A DNA stretch of 64,000 nt from Oxyruncus cristatus (taxonomy: Eukaryota > Chordata > Aves > Passeriformes > Cotingidae), in the NCBI GenBank assembly GCA_013399855.1, contig VXAY01003218.1:330137-394136 (forward strand). The letters run 5' to 3'. The notes below the pieces were generated by a model that worked only from the letters and a program-made list of their open reading frames with translations, was not told the origin of the DNA and did no database searches. The position numbers and the translations under genes are program-made. Positions 47,966 through 59,790 of this stretch are shown piece by piece. Numbering within the stretch: the first letter of the stretch is position 1; every line of letters begins with the position of its first letter.

Positions 47966-48915
47966 TGTTGTTGTGACCTCCTTTCTGACTGGAGCAGCCT
48001 GGTGTGAAACAGCTCTAGGCTACTGTGTAAAAGCTTCAAATGCTTGATTTGGAGCAGGGACTAAATTAAGTTAAGTGCTTGCAAGTGTCTTGACTGGGGT
48101 GTCCAGTCCTGCTGGGGTGAGACTGCAGCTGGCCTGGCCACTACCCACATTTAGACAAAGGCGAACAATTGATGGGGTAATTAGTGTGTTGTAGGTGAGA
48201 GCTAAACTTACTACATCTACATTTGCTACTAAAACGCCCCCAGTAATCCTGGCATTATGTGTCCAGGTGTGCACAGAGCGAGCACTCAGCTTGGACTTGG
48301 TAACCCTTTACCACTGGAATTGAGCAAGATGGGATTTGGTGGCCTCCATGAGGGGAAAAAAGTGAAGAGGTGTGGGGGATTTTGATACTACAGATTTAAA
48401 ACCCAAGTTAGAAGTTGTGAGTCAGTAAGGTCTGCTAAGGTGTTTCTGCTTCCCAAAACTCATTAATGGTAGATTTCTTTAAAAAATGCATTTTTAAATT
48501 CCTCTGTCTCAGCGGTGATGTCAGTGTTGGGAAAGTCAGCTCTGTGGAGAGCTCATTCCCCATGACACTTGAGCTTTTGCTGTAGCACTTCTAATGAGAA
48601 GTAAAACTAGACATCCAAACTTTAGGAAGGATTATTTTCAGATTAGTGGTGTTCCCTAGAACCTTGCAATTAAGAGTAAGCTTGTCATATCTCCCTCTTA
48701 CTATACCTGGTGCAATCGACTTGAATTTAAATTACATTTTGTAGACAGAGCTGAAATCATTTTTGCCACAATAGTATTTCATCCTAGAGAAAACGAATTA
48801 GACATTCTGTGTCCATGTGCAAATTAAATCTCTTCTGCACTAAAGCAAAAGCCATTAATAAGGTCTGTTTTTATCCAGAGCTGATTAGTAGCCTCTTAAT
48901 ATTCCCCCCACCATG
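47966..48915. other. Gap between GAS5 and the SOUL-family gene
   Basis: Non-coding sequence between convergent genes. It should include the 3'UTR of the - strand SOUL gene, but no clear AATAAA on that strand was found within it. A short match to a SNORD78 guide (tagacaaagg near 48154) has no boxes and was not accepted. Confidence 0.4.
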
Positions 48916-50298
48916 TTACTTTTTAAAATACCACACTTCATTGTGCCTGTTAAAGAGCTTGAAGGGACTGTCATATCCTGCAGTGTAGAAGAAGTCTTCA
49001 TGGAACAGCTGGCCTCTGTTTCTTAAGGTTCTGGCCAAGACTTCAGCTTCCTCAGCATATTTCTCTGGGGAGGCAAATCCACCAAAGGACCTGGTAGAAG
49101 TGAAAAGGGGATTATTTTTTTTTTTTATTAAGAGTTCAAGCCCCTGGTTTTAATTTGCATAGAAGGAGATTTCAGGTTTGCAAAGCATGCATTTTTTTAA
49201 ACACTTGTGATGCAGTTAGTTACTAGATTAACTATAGAGAACAAGCTGTTAAAGAGCATTTATGCTGGTTTTAAAAGCAGGATCTGAAACAGCTAACCAC
49301 CCAAGTTGATTTTGATTCTGAGAGTTGGTTGACACAGAGCCCACATGTTGCTTTGGGTGCTTTTCCTGTAATAAAGAACTGCCATACAGTGTGGGAGTTT
49401 AGGGCTACACCTTTAGGGTGCTAGAAGAGTGATTTGGATGTTTTGTAGCACAAACTGTCTGAGATTCTGGGAGTTGCATCTCCATAAAACCCACTAATGT
49501 GTTCAAGAGTTGGCTCAAAAAGTAAAGTTTCTGAACTTGGTCTTTTCATTCTTAATAAGGCACCCAAATGTACTATTTCCAGATACCTGGGTTTGAGCAG
49601 TGACAGCTCTGGACAGCAGGATATATGCACAAGTAAGAATAAGCAAGAGTAGCCCACGTGTCAGTGGGCACCCCGTGGGCTGGGTTCGCGTGCTGCCCGC
49701 TGCGCTGGTTGTGCTCACCGGACAAAGATCGCCGCCGCCTTGCGCTCCTCCACGAACACCTCGGAGTCCGTGGGCTGGGGGGGGGAGTCCTGGTGTTCAA
49801 AGGGCACAAAGAAAGAGATCTTGAAGTCTGTGCAGCCAGATTTCACCAGGCAGGTCACTGGCACAGTCATGTCAATCTTCATTTCTAGAGGAGAGGAGAG
49901 ACAGTTGTCAAAGCTGCATTCCCCAGCTCCTCTGTTGTGTACTAATCTTCATCAGCTTGCTTGTCAAAACCAGCAGGCCCTACCTCTCTCATTCTTTCCC
50001 TGGATGTAGTGGAAGAGCTTCCAGAAGCCCTGGCGCATGGCTTCCTTCTGGCTTTCCCCCCTGACGACTGTGCTCACCCACTTGGCCGTCTCATACTGAC
50101 GCAGTTCATAGTCCTTGGCCTGCAAGGGAGCAAAAGTCACAGTGACATAGAGATGGGTATTAAAGATGACCGAAATGAATAGCTACTGTTCCCTGATCAG
50201 CATGAAAGCACTGTTGCAGTTACCATTGTCTCTGTTGAGCTCCACCGAGGGGACTGCAGGTCCAGGGACAGGAATGTTTGCTTGAAGGATTTGATCAT
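48916..50298 (-). CDS. SOUL: SOUL/HEBP2-family heme-binding protein
   Basis: Small SOUL-domain protein. The family binds heme or tetrapyrroles, and the avian member was described from chicken retina and pineal gland. Coding exons on the - strand are 50298-50224, 50119-49984, 49884-49719 and 49090-48916. All junctions are canonical GT-AG and in phase, giving 183 residues with stop TAA at 48916-48918. Visible features are an N-terminal 25-residue segment (MIKSFKQTFLSLDLQSPRW), then YELRQYETAKWVST, then MKIDMTVPVTCLV, then FVPFEHQDSPPQP, and the C-terminal YTAGYDSPFKLFNRHNEVW that defines the family. No signal peptide or membrane segment is evident. The start exon follows an acceptor at 50309-50311, so a 5'UTR exon lies upstream; one with a strong donor ends at 52357. 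A C9 run encodes Ser-Pro-Pro in the third exon. It occupies the place where mammals have DARS2. Confidence 0.93.
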
Positions 50299-50311
50299 CT
50301 TGCCAGAGCTG

Positions 50312-52356
50312 AAAGGCAGACACAGTTCATTGGCATCTCTTAACTCAGTGTGGTATTAGTGGGCAGACAAAGCACTAGGGCTTTCTGCCTAATGGTTCAC
50401 TTGTCCCTGAAATGGTGAAAGGCCTGAATTCCTGCTTATCCTCCCCAGTGATTCAACAAAAAAGAGCTGAAATAATTTCAGTCCTGCAGGAACAGAACCA
50501 AGACCAGGAAACTGCCTCTCGGCTGCTGAGGGAGTGTTCATCTTTCAGGTTACCCTGCCTTCACTTCTCTGTGACAAAAAGGCATTTCCTGGCAGCAAAA
50601 CAGAAGGTGGAAATTCTGCAAGTGGGAGTTTTGGGGAAGTCTGTAAGTAAAAAGGACTTGAGTTCAGTCTGTTTGCTCCAGGATGAAAAGCACTGGTGTT
50701 GGTGGGTGCTCTGATACTGACTTACTGGGCCTCATAATGACTTTGCCTTAATGTCAAAGCTAACTTGGCTATAACTTTATTTGGTCTCTCATAATAGCTG
50801 ATACCTTCCCTAAAGGCCTTTAGCCTCAGGGTCCTGTGGGTAAATGAGATTTTCTGCATTTAGAAATGAGTAGCTACTTTTCTTCCCACCAGAGGAAAAA
50901 GCTGAAAACTTGAAACCACTGTCCCAAAGCAAAGCAAGTGAAAATACTCAGTCACCACTGAAATAATCACATCTGGTGAAAAGCCTTGAGACTGTAGGAG
51001 CCTTCATGCATGACTTTTGTCATGCCCAGGCAGATTGTAGCATGTAACCTGCATCCTGACAGTCCTTTCCTGGTGCATCACTGTCCTTTGCACTTCACGT
51101 TGCAAAGACGGCACGTAGCTAATTCAGCAATTATCTCACTTCTTGGGTCATAGGACATTGTCTTCTTAGACTACAGCTTAGTCACCTGGTTTGTCGGGGT
51201 AACAGAAAATCACTTCTAAAATCAGCAACTGTGCCACTTCTCTGCTGTGTTCTGTTTCCATCTTCCTGTGACACGTGGAGTGCTGTTGAATACCGTTAAT
51301 CCCCTGTCCATACCCTGCTTTAGAGGAATTCTTTTGGGGAGCTGAGGTTGAAAAGCTTATTAAAAAACCCCGAAACAACAAAACACGCAACCAAAAACAA
51401 ACATAAAAAACCCCAACCATCCAAACAAACCTTAGAACCCTTAAAATTAAGTTGTGTAGTGCCGCTCACGTGTTGAGCTTTTCCCAGCAGCTCCTTCCCT
51501 TGTCCCCGCAGAGCAAGGGGAGGTCCCAGGATGCCACAGCAGGACACTGATGCCAGCAGTTAAAGGCAGGTGCTGTCCCCTCCCTGTCCCAGCCTGAAGG
51601 TACCTCATCCTCAGCAGACCTGACCTCGGCGATGGTCACCAGGGACTGCTGGGCAGTTGTACTCCAGCAGACTTTGAGTCAGTGGTGTTTATGAAACGTA
51701 ACAAAGCAGGAATCCACTTAACTAGAAGCAAATGTCAGCAACTGCGCTGAAACTTCCTACTGCAATTTATTTATTGCCAGTTTTAGGGCAAAGATGCTGC
51801 TGCTTTGCTGTCACTTTGCTTTCTCTTTGCTATAAAACACATATAGAAAACACATTGCTCCTCCTCATGTGCTCCCTGGGGGTGTGAGAAAGCAGAGGAG
51901 TAAATGTTCCTCTGTTTAACACTTGCAATAGCTACTGGACGAGCTGGCTTCTCTCTAAGAGCCAATTCCAACCCCTTCCCAGTACACCTTTCCTGAACTG
52001 CTGGGTAGATCTCAGCTCTGGCTTTGATAACTCTGGCCAGTACTGTCAGTGCATGTTAGACATACTTTTTAATTAAATAAAACAACGCTTTGGGGTGGGA
52101 GAGACAAACTGAGAAGACTGCTCCAGATATTTACAGTTGAGTTCATTTTAGATCTACAGGAGAGCTGAGCTTTGAAGCGTCCATCTGTTCATACAAATAT
52201 GACTGTGGGGTGTTCAGGTTCTCCTGTAGCTGTTCACACGTGGGCCAAGGGGACAGTCAGTAGGTTATAGCACTGCCATAAGTAAGCACAGCCAGAATAT
52301 GCCATTCCACAAGCCATTAATGCTGGTGAGGAAGAGAGGAAAGCAGACGTACTTAC
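50312..52356. other. Non-coding stretch upstream of the SOUL-family start exon
   Basis: Probably the 5' intron of the SOUL-family gene. No exon, RNA gene or clear repeat was recognised. It includes a short C/A-rich stretch at about 51361-51420. Confidence 0.35.
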
Positions 52357-52430
52357 ATTTTCAGCTGTCTTATCCTTCTGGCTGTGGCAGTCTGTGCTGC
52401 TGAGGCTGCACATCCTGATAAGATGCTGCA
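52357..52430 (-). other. Candidate non-coding exon with strong donor
   Basis: On the - strand, CTGAAAAT is followed by GTAAGTAC (donor at 52351-52356), and an acceptor-like ACATGCAG lies near 52425-52435. It could be a 5'UTR exon of the SOUL-family gene or part of the uncertain exon group above it. The acceptor end is approximate. Confidence 0.3.
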
Positions 52431-52945
52431 TGTCAGTGTTTATTTGAGTTTGGGCAAGCTCCTCCCATGCCTCAGCCCTACTGGAGGGGGCTGCTGTTCC
52501 GAAAAGCAGAAGGCTGGAGCTTTGTGCTGCCCTGGGTCTCATTGGAGGGCCCCCACGCAGATGCCAGAAGCCCCACCTCCTACCCACGAGGCAACACTGG
52601 GGCCAGTGTGTGAGCTGGCGCCGTAAACAGTTCTGCACCCTTGTGTAACTTCCCCAGTTTCCAGGGCCGTGTGCCCGCTTGTGTCAGGGTCAGCAGCAGG
52701 TTTAGTGCTTTGGGAGAAAGGATTTTGCATAAATAACGTCCCCCCAGACTCGGATTACGGGAGAGTGGGGGCACGGAGTGCCAGCTTTTCCTTTTTCACC
52801 CCAGGGGTGAAGGGTAGGTAGGAATCCTGGCTGCACACTCCACTGAGACCATCCTCACGAGATCTTTGCTGGCATGCTATGAAAGGCAGCCAGTGTTCTC
52901 TGCTGGCTGGCTGCTCTGAGCGGCATTTGAGGCTAATCAGCCCCC

Positions 52946-53272
52946 TTAGCCCTTGGATATCTGCACAAAGGGCTTACACAAAGCTATTGTGAAATCCTGC
53001 CCTGTTTGTAATACACACAGCGGGCCGGACTCTTCATTTAACCAGCTGCAGCTCCAGACATAGTTGGGTACCAGCACAATAGGGTAGATTAAACTCCACA
53101 GTTTGTGTTCTGAGGACACCTCCCAGTTTGTCATGGTTTGTGCAAATTCCTTGCAGCCAAATTCAGATAAGCTCTCGGGACGTGTGACATCAATAGTGGG
53201 GATGACTTTTAGCAGGAAACACACTTGGCTTGCAGGGAACTTCACTGGGATGCTGTGGGATACACTCCTATT
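52946..53272 (-). CDS. Candidate terminal coding exon of unknown gene
   Basis: On the - strand an acceptor (CCCCCTTTCAG, 53273-53275) opens a 108-codon frame ending in TAA at 52946-52948. The frame is closed just upstream by TAA, which fits an exon boundary. The peptide is protein-like, with several Trp and Cys and a hydrophobic stretch (SLIYPIVLVPNYVW); codon third positions are mixed but GC-leaning. A possible poly(A) signal (AATAAA) lies at 52439-52444. I do not recognise the family. Joining it to the exon-like frame at 53896-54133 needs an alternative acceptor (AATAG, five bases downstream), so the gene model is unresolved and the frame may be chance. Confidence 0.3.
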   Translation of the reverse strand, partial: NRSVSHSIPVKFPASQVCFLLKVIPTIDVTRPESLSEFGCKEFAQTMTNWEVSSEHKLWSLIYPIVLVPNYVWSCSWLNEESGPLCVLQTGQDFTIALCKPFVQISKG

Positions 53273-53646
53273 CTGAAAGGGGGAATAAAACCCCAACCAT
53301 GCCAAACAGCAATTGTGAACTTACCTCTAAAGCCATAAAAGCTCTCCAGAGCCACAGAAGAGGGTGTTGTACAGGGAGATTTACAGCTGGAGTTTATTAG
53401 AACGTGCTGAGGCCTGAAATGCAGAACCAGTTCTCTGCGTGCTTTGTACTTCTATTTATGGAGTCTAATGTTTCTCAGTTTCACTTGTGCTCTGCTTGGG
53501 TCAAACACGAACATCAGCAGGGCCTTTGGAGCAGCAGAATCTGCTACTTTTTGGTCTTTGCTGAGGAGCTACGGGCTTGTGTAAGGTGAGCTGACACCTT
53601 CCCCTGTCACTCCAACGCTCCTTCAGGTGTGTCCTGGTAATTATTT

Positions 53647-53800
53647 TCATAGAACGTGGAATCCTGGAATGGTTTGGGTTGGAAGGGACCTTAAAGATCC
53701 TCTCTGCCATGGGCAGGGGCACCTTCCACTAGACCAGGTTGCTCCAAGCCCCGTCCAACCTGGCCGTGGACACTTGCAGGGATGGAAGTGTTCTTGAACA
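53647..53800 (-). mobile_element. CR1 LINE 3'-end fragment
   Basis: Antisense CR1 tail: ggaatcctggaatggtttgg, gttggaagggaccttaaaga, ccactagaccaggttgctcc, ggccgtggacacttgcaggg. A short internal segment is missing compared with other copies. Confidence 0.92.
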
Positions 53801-53895
53801 GAGCAGAGAAGGCCATGTGAAAAACAACTCCCAGCCACAAGAGTTTGGTAAATCACCAGCAATGTACCCCAGTGGTGAGCACTGAGGAGAATTAC

Positions 53896-54133
53896 CTTGG
53901 AAGGGGGGCAGTAACTCTGTATGTAAACACAAGCCCACAGTGGATTCTCGTTTCTGAGGCAGAGAGGCCCAGAACAAACGCCCAGTCAGTGTCCAGCTGA
54001 TGTCCCTGACAAAGAGCTGACTGTTCCTGGTGGAACAGCCCCAGGCTGGAGAACAATCCGCAGTGTTCTCCCGAGGGGTTGTTTTCCAACACGCTTTGTT
54101 TTTCACATATACATTGAGAGAACATGTCAACAG
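53896..54133 (-). CDS. Candidate internal coding exon of unknown gene
   Basis: A 238-nt - strand segment lies between a good acceptor (CTTCTCTTTCAG) and a donor (CCAAG then GTAATT). Two frames are open through it. One is Cys-rich and secreted-looking (SLNVYVKNKACWKTTPR). The other contains DTDWAFVLGL and GLVFTYRVTAPLP; it could join in phase to the exon below if a shifted acceptor is used. I recognise neither. Treat it as a hypothesis. Confidence 0.25.
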
Positions 54134-54299
54134 CTGAAAGAGAAGTAGGGCAGGCATGAGGACATGTATTCTGTACACAACTGTATACATTCCAGAAGTA
54201 ATTAGGAGAGGGAGTGGGATTATGGTGGAAGCTGACACACAGTCTCACTGGTACCTCCAAATGGGGAAATTTGAGTATGCAGCAGTCATCAAGTCTCAA

Positions 54300-56975
54300 G
54301 GGCTCTGTGACACCTCTGTAATGTCGTGAATATATGTCTGGGACGTGGCTGGTAATTCTAGAGCAGCTGACAAAGCAATGTTTTTCTGTGCTGCTGCCTT
54401 AAGGAGTAGGGATGAGGGCACAAGCTCAGAAAAGCACAGGGTTTGTACCTTAATTTTACTGTTTTCATCAGGCACTTGTGTGCAGGCACTAGTAATGAAC
54501 TGGTACTTCAGAAACAGCTTCGACAGGAGAAGGAGAAGGGCAACACTGTGATATGATCACTTGTGATTTCCACTTTTCCTCTCAGTAACAAGCCCACACC
54601 AGACCTTAAGCAACATTCTCCAGAGCAAAACTGCTTCCATCTGCTCTGTGGCAGCATTACAATCCCGCTGTCACATCCATGCAGTTGTGTGGCGAGTTAC
54701 CTTTATCCCTTAGAGGCAAGCACAGACTGCTTGCGCAAAAACCAGGAATCTTTTCCACTGACCTAATTGTGTCAGGATTGGAGAAACGCAGGGGGAAAAA
54801 AAATGTATTGTTACAGTGTGGTTAATGATAACTTTGAGTCTTGTGCTTGTAGCTGACAGGTCTGTAGTGGGATGTGAAGAGCTGGGGTGTGAGGGACAGA
54901 GAGGGAGCATTGTGTCCTGTCTGGCCACTCACATGTTCTAACAAGTGGTCCCATCCCAAAGCTCCAGGCAGTTTTGCATTGCTGCCTAAGCCTGCCAGGA
55001 AATCGTTGTCAGTGATTTTCATTTAAAAGCACTGAGACTCTTCACATATAAATGGCTTTTGCTTTTGCAAACTCATGCTCATCAGATGATGCAGAAGCCC
55101 TCACTTCCCAACAAAGAAGTTGAGCATGTGATGTTACTGTAGTTACTGTCCAGGGCAGCAAAAATGTCCTTCTATGTTGTTAGATGAAATGTGTCATCTC
55201 CCAAAAGCAGCCTTTTCTGTCCTTGCTCTAAAGAGAGAGAAAGCCTCCATTTTACATCTTCACTTCCAGCATGGAAAATGAAGAAGCATAAGTGTACCAT
55301 CTTCTAAGGAAGCAGTTGAATGTACTGTAGTTCTGTTCCAAGGAACTTCCCTATTATCCCTTGCAAAATGTGAAAAGGAAATCTCTGCCATAGCTCCAGT
55401 GAGGGAGTATTTACACCTTATGCTCAGACCTGCAGGTTTTATATCAGCACACCGATTTGTTACCGTTGAATTTGCTCTCAGCCAAAACCCGTTTGCTTTC
55501 TGGAAACCTGCATGTGGATTTTGTCCATGTTTTCCCCCCCTGATTCCAGCTAGTTTGTTACAAATGACACACAAAACTGCTGGTTCTCCCTGCTACCTTG
55601 ACCGGCTGACTCAATGACAGTGTTACCTAACTCCTGCTGAGTGAGTGATTCCTTGCTCACTTCATCAGGGATGGCCTGGAACTGGCTGCTCTTGACCAAA
55701 TAAAAACCTTCCTACACTCAACACCACTCCAGAGCACGCTTGACTTTGTATTTACCAAGATTCCTCTGCTGAAGATCACATTTTGGAATCATTCTAGGTT
55801 TGGGGAATTGATCCTAAATGAATCCTTCCCTCCAGGTGCCATGCAAAACATTCCAAAACCTTCCTGTCTTCTGTGCATGGAGCCCAGAGAGAAGGTGCCT
55901 CAGCTTTATATACTGCCTTATTCACTGGCTTCTTTCCAAAATAAGGGATATTTTTAATATGGATCTGTTCAGGTATCTAGCAGCTGAACCCCACATGCAA
56001 TTAGCTCAGTAAACTTTAGCCAGCATTAATACTTATCTAAACCCACAGAAACCTCCAGTCCTCTCCTCTGGAAGGAGAGGAATTCACCTTCTAGAAATTC
56101 ATCCACATTCTGCTGTCGACACAAAGTGAATTTGTATATTCAAGGCAGGAACATCTCATCCAGGGAAAGAGGTAACAGGGCTTGCTGGGAAAAAGCCTTG
56201 ACACAAATCTATTGCACTGCTCTCTGGGCTCTTTTTAACTGCTCTTTAACAGTAACTTAAGCCTGAGAGAACTAAGTTCTCTGAGGTGAAGGGAACACAG
56301 ATGATGTGAGTGAGGAAAAGAGTCCAGCCCTGTGGAGCCCCAAGGACCTGGGAACATGTCCAGTGGTGATGGGACCAGGCCTGGAGAGTCAGGATTAGTA
56401 TCTTAAAGAAAATACTTTCCTAAAATAATTTTTTCCACTTCTCCCGAAAAGACATGAAAAGGTGACTGAAGCTGAGGGTTTGTCTCCTGAGCTGCTTCCT
56501 GAGCTTAGTTGCTTGAGTATGGATCGTGTCAGACCTTCTCCCATCTTCTGACAGTGGGGATGTTGGTAGTGGGTGTGGGGTTTGGGGGGCACTTTCTTTA
56601 GATGATGTGAGTGAGGCCTCCAGAGATGGATTTTGGTCTGAATTCTGGACCAGAACCTGGTGTCTCTTCCTCTCCTTTCCCAGGATGAGCCAGTGCTGGG
56701 TTCTGCAGCAGGTGGCACTGTTGGTTATATCCAGAGGTGAGTTTTACTTCAATATTGATGTCCCTCAAGCTCTCTTGGTTGCCAGTGGTCACTTCAGCTC
56801 AGTAGTGGATCCAGTGCACCCTGATAGTGTGTTCTATTTCCGAAGCCATAAACTTGATTATACTGTTGACTGTTAATTGGAAGGTTAAACATTTGAGCAT
56901 CTTAACATGTAAAGAATTAGTGTCTTTGTGTGTTAAACATCTTTTATGCACCAAACACACCAGCCTGCAACAGAG
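54300..56975. other. Non-coding stretch, nothing recognised
   Basis: Mixed-composition DNA with short open frames on both strands but no splice-consistent exon chain, RNA gene or recognisable repeat. Confidence 0.35.
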
Positions 56976-57050
56976 ATCACAGAATGGTTTGGGTTGGAAG
57001 GGACCTTAAAGAGGTTCTAGTTCCAACCCCCTGCCGTGGGCAGGGAATGT
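56976..57050 (-). mobile_element. CR1 LINE 3'-end fragment, very short
   Basis: Antisense terminal CR1 piece: atcacagaatggtttgggtt, ggaagggaccttaaagaggt, tccaaccccctgccgtgggc. Confidence 0.92.
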
Positions 57051-58254
57051 CTCTGTAAGACAGTTAAGAAAATGCTAAGTTAGGGGAAAAAAACCCACTT
57101 AAACTGGCAAGTTTCCAGGCAGAATCAATAGCCAACCTAACAGTTTAAAACTCAAAACATCTGAGAGGCTGGTATTTCTTCTGATTTTTGCACCTTTCGA
57201 TTTAGAGCAGAGAAAATAAGGTAGATGCTCCATGTTTAAGGACATCACACCAATTTCCCAGGTGATGTGCTTCTAAATACCAGCCAGCCAAGACAGTATT
57301 TAACAGAATTTCATCACTTTTGCAGGTATTACCTTCCTGAATTTTCATTTAGGCTTGGGTACTTCTTATTTGTTCTGAAAACAGACTTTGGTCTGTCTTT
57401 GGAAGAAATTTTATCTGGATACAGTTATTTATTGCAGAGAGAAAGAAGCAAAACTGTAGTTTGATTATGCTGAACCAGCAGTGCGCTCACGGTAGCTTGA
57501 GAAATGGCAAACACCAGGTGTCAAAACTCTATAGGTAGAGAGAAGTGTGATTTGGAGAAGGTGGAAGTGAAGTTGTATGTGTAGAAATTATTGGAAGTGT
57601 TAATACAGCAGCAACAGAAAGTCTGAAGGAAACTTGCAGGGCCTTTATGTGCTTATAACTTCCCTATTTGAAATTACATTATGGAGCTATTTAGATAAGC
57701 TTTTGACATTCATGTTCGTTTCTTTTCCTTACAGAAAAATTGCTTAAATCTGTAAAACTGTATTTTTATTCCTGTGCTTGTTTTGGAAAAACAGCAACTG
57801 ACTTTTGTTGCCGCTTTCACGGGTGTCCTTATAATCCTCTGAGCTTTGGCACCGCTGACACTGCCCTGCTTATTTCATGGGAAGTGGGAAGACACTTTTC
57901 CGGGCACTGCACAGGATGCTGCAGCTGCAGAGAGCCTGAACCCTCCCGCTGCCTTGCCCAGAATTTACAGTGCAGGTTTTGGAACCTCCATGTCAGCTCA
58001 TGTGTTCAGATTCCCCAGACTATAAATTCCCACTGCCATTGAAGCTGCCGTTCCTTCGGGCTAAAGCACAGCTCTTTTTCCTTCTGGTTGTCAGTGTAAA
58101 TACTCAGAAAGCCTTGGAATCTTCACCCTCATTTTTTTAACTGCATCCCTTCCAAAGGTCAGCAAAGACAGCCCCGAAACAGGAAACCCTCAGCCAGGGA
58201 CAGAGGCAGTGAGGGCAGTCAGAAACAGTGATCAGATGTGGGAAGACAGTGCCA
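57051..58254. other. Non-coding stretch, nothing recognised
   Basis: AT-rich until about 57.75 kb, then mixed. An open frame at 57740-58042 on the + strand is Cys-rich but has no family resemblance or splice support. Confidence 0.35.
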
Positions 58255-59710
58255 AGCCTGAACTGGGGCAACCCTAACATTTCTCAGAATGTCTCTGAGC
58301 TATTCTAAGATTTTAACCCCCTCTAAGCAGCTCCGAACCACTGTATTGTTCTTCTAAATTGTTCTAGAAGTCCTTTAATTAGCCAAAAGAGCTCTAAGAC
58401 CTCTCTATTGCTGCAGAGACAATTGGCTCAAACCAGATGTAATTTACACAACTCTAAGCAGTCTCTAACCCATCTAAAACTCTAATCAGCTCTAAACATC
58501 TCTAGGAGTTTATTACCACCTTTAAAATACCTTTGCACTTCCTGAAACAGCTTTAAAGATCTGAAAAATAGCTCCAGATTCCTCCAGAGCTCCTCAGAAG
58601 CACTCTGAGCAGTTCTGAGGAGCTGTAATATCCCTTCCAAGACTGCTTGGGTCCTCTAAATGGCACTAACATCTTTCTAAACCTCCTCTAAGCAACTTTC
58701 AGATTCATCTGATCTTATCTAGAGCTCCTCTATATTGATCTGAAGATCCTCTGGGCCTCTTGAACTCCTCTAAGGAGATCTAAACCTCCTTGAATATGCT
58801 GTGAGGTGCTCTAACCAGGCGGCTACAAAGCACCTCTATTATTACACCTCCTAAATCGCACCTTTTAAAATCATTTAACTGATTCTAAAACACTCCAGAG
58901 TGATAACACAGTCTGGACTTCTCTAAAGAGTTCCAGAATGCACCACACTGCTCTACAACCCATCTAGACAGCTCCAAAACTCTTCTAATTGAAGATAAAC
59001 CATAGACTATGGTGAGAAACTATTAATTTCTCTAAAGCCTCCACTCTGAAAATCCTCTAAATAACACTGGTACCTAAAATTCCTCCACACTGCTTTAAGC
59101 AGCAGTAAAATGCTTCAAGACAGATCTCACCCCCTCTCAGTTTTCCATGTAATGGCTCTAAAGCTTATTTCTGCCTTTCTGAAACTCCTGCTTAGAGAAA
59201 CAGTGCTAAAACTTCCCTGAGGCTCCAAAACCACTCTGAACTGCTCTAAATTGATCCAACTCCTCCAAAACCCCTGTAAACAGTTCTAAGCAGCTCTGAA
59301 GTCCTGTAAATGTGCCAGAACTCCTGTAAAGTACTCTAAACTCACTTAGCTTTTCTAAACCTCTTCTAAACACCTCAGAGCCCCCCTAAACTGATCTAAA
59401 GCTCCTCTGATGCTCTAAGCAGCACTAATGCGTCTCTAAAGACATTTAAAATGCCTCTAAATCCCTGCTGTACAACTCTGAACTGCTCCATGCAGCTTTA
59501 AAATTCCTCTGAAGAGCTCAAGGCAGCTCTAAAACCCTTTTAGACCAATCTGTGACTCAACAGACTGTTCTAAGCAGCTCTAAAGCACTTCAGGCTGCTG
59601 CAGAACTTCTGTGCTGTCAACAGTAGCTCTGAAACTCCCTTAAAGTACTTGGAATACCTTGTGAACTTTCAGTGGTTCTACAGAGCACTGAATTGTCTCT
59701 GAACCTCCAG
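58255..59710. repeat. Degenerate array of CTCTAAA-like words, about 1.45 kb
   Basis: The sequence is saturated with variants of CTCTAAA, CTCTAAG, TTCTAAA and CTCTGAA. They are joined by short linkers such as CAGCTCTAAA, ACTCCTCTAAA and AAGCAGCTC, and succeed one another roughly every 10-25 bases on the + strand only. Linker length varies, so there is no fixed unit. A compound word close to CTCCTCTAAACAGCTCTAAA recurs in many diverged forms. It has no coding potential. The edges are gradual. It looks like an old, heavily mutated minisatellite; I do not recognise it as a named avian repeat. Confidence 0.75.
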
Positions 59711-59744
59711 AAGCACACTGTTGTTTTGGGGAGGTGGCAGAGGT

Positions 59745-59790
59745 TGTGAGAGCTGGGACTGTTCAGCCTGGAGAAAGTTACCCATAGGAA
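59745..59790 (+). mobile_element. Small CR1-like piece, possible 5' part of an interrupted CR1
   Basis: The words gagagctgggactgttcagc and ctggagaaag match a block of the CR1 body in sense orientation. The 3' part of a sense CR1 resumes at about 60445. Confidence 0.6.

Noticed and set aside
48150..48185. SNORD78 guide-like match (tagacaaagg)
   Set aside because: No box C, box D or terminal stem at proper spacing, and it lies beyond the GAS5 poly(A) signal.
56526..56876. 116-codon + strand frame
   Set aside because: No family resemblance, no splice context, and frames of this length are common by chance in the region.
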